DNA from: Ilumatobacteraceae bacterium
GTDB lineage: Bacteria; Actinomycetota; Acidimicrobiia; Acidimicrobiales; Ilumatobacteraceae
Reading direction: 5' to 3'
DNA length: 6,970 bases
NCBI GenBank assembly: GCA_030727685.1
Contig: JANRBC010000043.1
Span: forward strand, 1 to 6,970
The stretch's first letter is position 1, and each line of letters starts with the position of its first letter. Positions 5,752-6,970 of this stretch are shown one piece after another. A program made the translations under genes and the position numbers. The notes below the pieces were generated by a model. That model was given only the letters and a program-made list of their open reading frames with translations. It had not been told where the DNA came from and made no database searches.

Positions 5752-6970
5752 CAAAACACAAACGAGCCCGAAGTTTCGAGCCAAACGCAGACAACACCGT
5801 AACTACAGAAACTGGTCAAATTGTTCATCGTGATTTAGTCGATCACTCAAAGCGACTTGTTCGAAACTTTTACAAAGTCGGCGATCACATTTGGTGTCTT
5901 GTTGGCAACGGCCTATCAAATCAAACTTTCGTCGATGCGCCAGAAGGAATAATCGCAATTGACACTGGCGAGTCGAATGAAGAAATGCGCACCGCAATTG
6001 CTGAGCTGCGAATTCACACCAAAAAGCCGATTGTCGCAGTGCTTTACACGCACTTTCATTATGTTGCTGGTACGCAAGCAGTTCTAGACGAATCACCCGA
6101 CACAAAAGTTGAGATTTACGGTCACAGCAAGATTGCCTACAACCGTGTCCGCACGGCAACCGAGATCGCACCTAGCTATAGCCGCGGACTTGTCGAGCAA
6201 TTCGCCATAACACTGCCTCAAGATGGCCCCGACGGCAACGAGAATGTTGGGCTTGGTCGCTTTTATCGCAACCCCGAACACAAGACACAAACAAATGGCT
6301 TCATCAAACCGGCACATACTTTCGACAAACCGTGCACGATCAAAGTTGCTGGCCTCGAAGTCGAAGTGACACCAGCGCCGTCTGACGCTGATGACTCAGT
6401 TACATATTGGTTTAAGTCACTTGACTGTGCGGTCAACAATCTCGTTTGGCCCGTGCTGTTCAATGTCTTTGCGATTCGTGGCGAAGAATACCGCGACCCC
6501 CGCATCATGCTTACAGGCATTGATCATCTACTTTCGCTTAAACCAACGCATCTCGTCGGCGCTCATGGCATGCCGATAAGTGGCAGTGCTGAGATTTTGC
6601 GACGTGTCACCAGATATCGCGACTCAATTCAATTTTTATGGGATCAAACAGTTCGCCTTACTAACCGCGGCTACACCAGCACCGAACTTGGTCATTCAAT
6701 TCATCTGCCAGAATTTTTTGACGAAGACAATCTGACATCTGAGTTTTACGGTGTAGCAGAACATCATGTGCGACAAATACGTGCTGGCTTACTCGGGTGG
6801 TTTGACGGCGACCCAGCGAATTTGTTTCCGTTGTCAAGAGTCGAGCATTCAAACCGAATGATTGCCGGTTTCGGCGGTCGCGAGGTAGTGCGGCAAAAAA
6901 CAAATGACGCAATAGACGCCAACGACTTACGCTGGGCGTGCGAATTGAGTTCATGGCTCGTCAACAGCAC
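5748..6970 (+). CDS. Alkylsulfatase (SdsA1)-like metallo-beta-lactamase-fold protein with variant metal site, 3' end outside window
   Basis: The frame stays open for 407 codons from a GTG that overlaps the preceding stop (GTGA) to the window edge. The first in-frame ATG is only at codon 80, inside the MBL domain, so GTG 5748 is the credible start. Residues about 35-280 are an MBL domain (NQTFVDAPEGIIAIDTG at 58-74, THFHYVAG at 101-108, AHGMPISG at 272-279). Residues about 330 onward match the alkylsulfatase dimerisation domain (FYGVAEHHVRQI at 333-344, LGWFDGDPANLFPL at 349-362). In alkylsulfatases the first motif is HxHxDH; here His102 and His104 remain but Val106 and Ala107 replace Asp and His. 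The later acidic ligand region reads PSDADDS (211-217). This may be a distinct subfamily with a different metal requirement or reaction, so sulfatase activity should not be assumed. The C-terminal sterol-carrier-like domain, if present, lies beyond the window. Confidence 0.85.
   Translation, partial: MTKHKRARSFEPNADNTVTTETGQIVHRDLVDHSKRLVRNFYKVGDHIWCLVGNGLSNQTFVDAPEGIIAIDTGESNEEMRTAIAELRIHTKKPIVAVLYTHFHYVAGTQAVLDESPDTKVEIYGHSKIAYNRVRTATEIAPSYSRGLVEQFAITLPQDGPDGNENVGLGRFYRNPEHKTQTNGFIKPAHTFDKPCTIKVAGLEVEVTPAPSDADDSVTYWFKSLDCAVNNLVWPVLFNVFAIRGEEYRDPRIMLTGIDHLLSLKPTHLVGAHGMPISGSAEILRRVTRYRDSIQFLWDQTVRLTNRGYTSTELGHSIHLPEFFDEDNLTSEFYGVAEHHVRQIRAGLLGWFDGDPANLFPLSRVEHSNRMIAGFGGREVVRQKTNDAIDANDLRWACELSSWLVNS

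Noticed and set aside
5803..6171. 122-codon minus-strand open frame
   Set aside because: It is antisense to the alkylsulfatase-like gene, with a Cys/Arg/Gln-rich translation and no family resemblance.
1..6970. CRISPR arrays, tRNA or rRNA genes, insertion sequences, phage genes
   Set aside because: No spaced repeat series, cloverleaf-like or rRNA-like sequence, transposase or phage-type protein was seen; coding genes fill almost the whole window.

Overview
This window is a dense stretch of bacterial protein-coding DNA. G+C looks to be near half by eye (not computed), and there is almost no non-coding sequence. Six genes are visible in two divergent groups separated by about 65 bp (1953-2017). 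The protein sequences, especially the fused NuoE-NuoF protein, its short FdhA/NuoG-like partner and the variant alkylsulfatase-like hydrolase, remind me of actinobacterial proteins, possibly from an aquatic Acidimicrobiia lineage with moderate G+C. That placement is an impression from remembered family members; no search was run and no marker gene is present.

Left group, minus strand: a 2-oxoglutarate/Fe(II) oxygenase-like gene resembling the HalD/BesD/ArpA family (1098-1952) is followed 13 bp later by a zinc-less medium-chain dehydrogenase/reductase of quinone-oxidoreductase type (17-1084). They read as a two-gene operon ending in a small inverted repeat at 17-34.

Right group, plus strand: four genes are packed with overlapping or abutting ends, which implies one transcript and coupled translation. 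(1) 2018-3826 is a fused NuoE-NuoF flavoprotein, an NAD(H)/FMN/Fe-S diaphorase module. (2) 3823-4761 is a 312-aa iron-sulfur protein made of the N-terminal half of a NuoG/formate dehydrogenase alpha chain, which stops just after the [4Fe-4S] motif of the molybdopterin enzymes. (3) 4762-5751 is an isopenicillin-N-synthase-like 2OG/Fe(II) oxygenase. (4) 5748 to the window end is an SdsA1/alkylsulfatase-like metallo-beta-lactamase protein with an altered metal-binding motif, cut off by the window.

How they may work together: the first two plus-strand genes look like the NADH-linked electron-transfer arm of a formate-dehydrogenase- or hydrogenase-like complex, but no catalytic molybdopterin or hydrogenase subunit lies in the window. 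They are instead coupled to an oxygenase and a hydrolase-fold protein. With the divergent second oxygenase and the reductase, the whole suggests an uncharacterised oxidative pathway for a small molecule; the substrate cannot be read from the sequence. The most notable points are the diaphorase arm without a catalytic subunit, its missing His-Cys cluster ligands, the non-canonical metal site of the hydrolase-like protein, and the oxygenase resembling a halogenase family but carrying the hydroxylase-type Asp.
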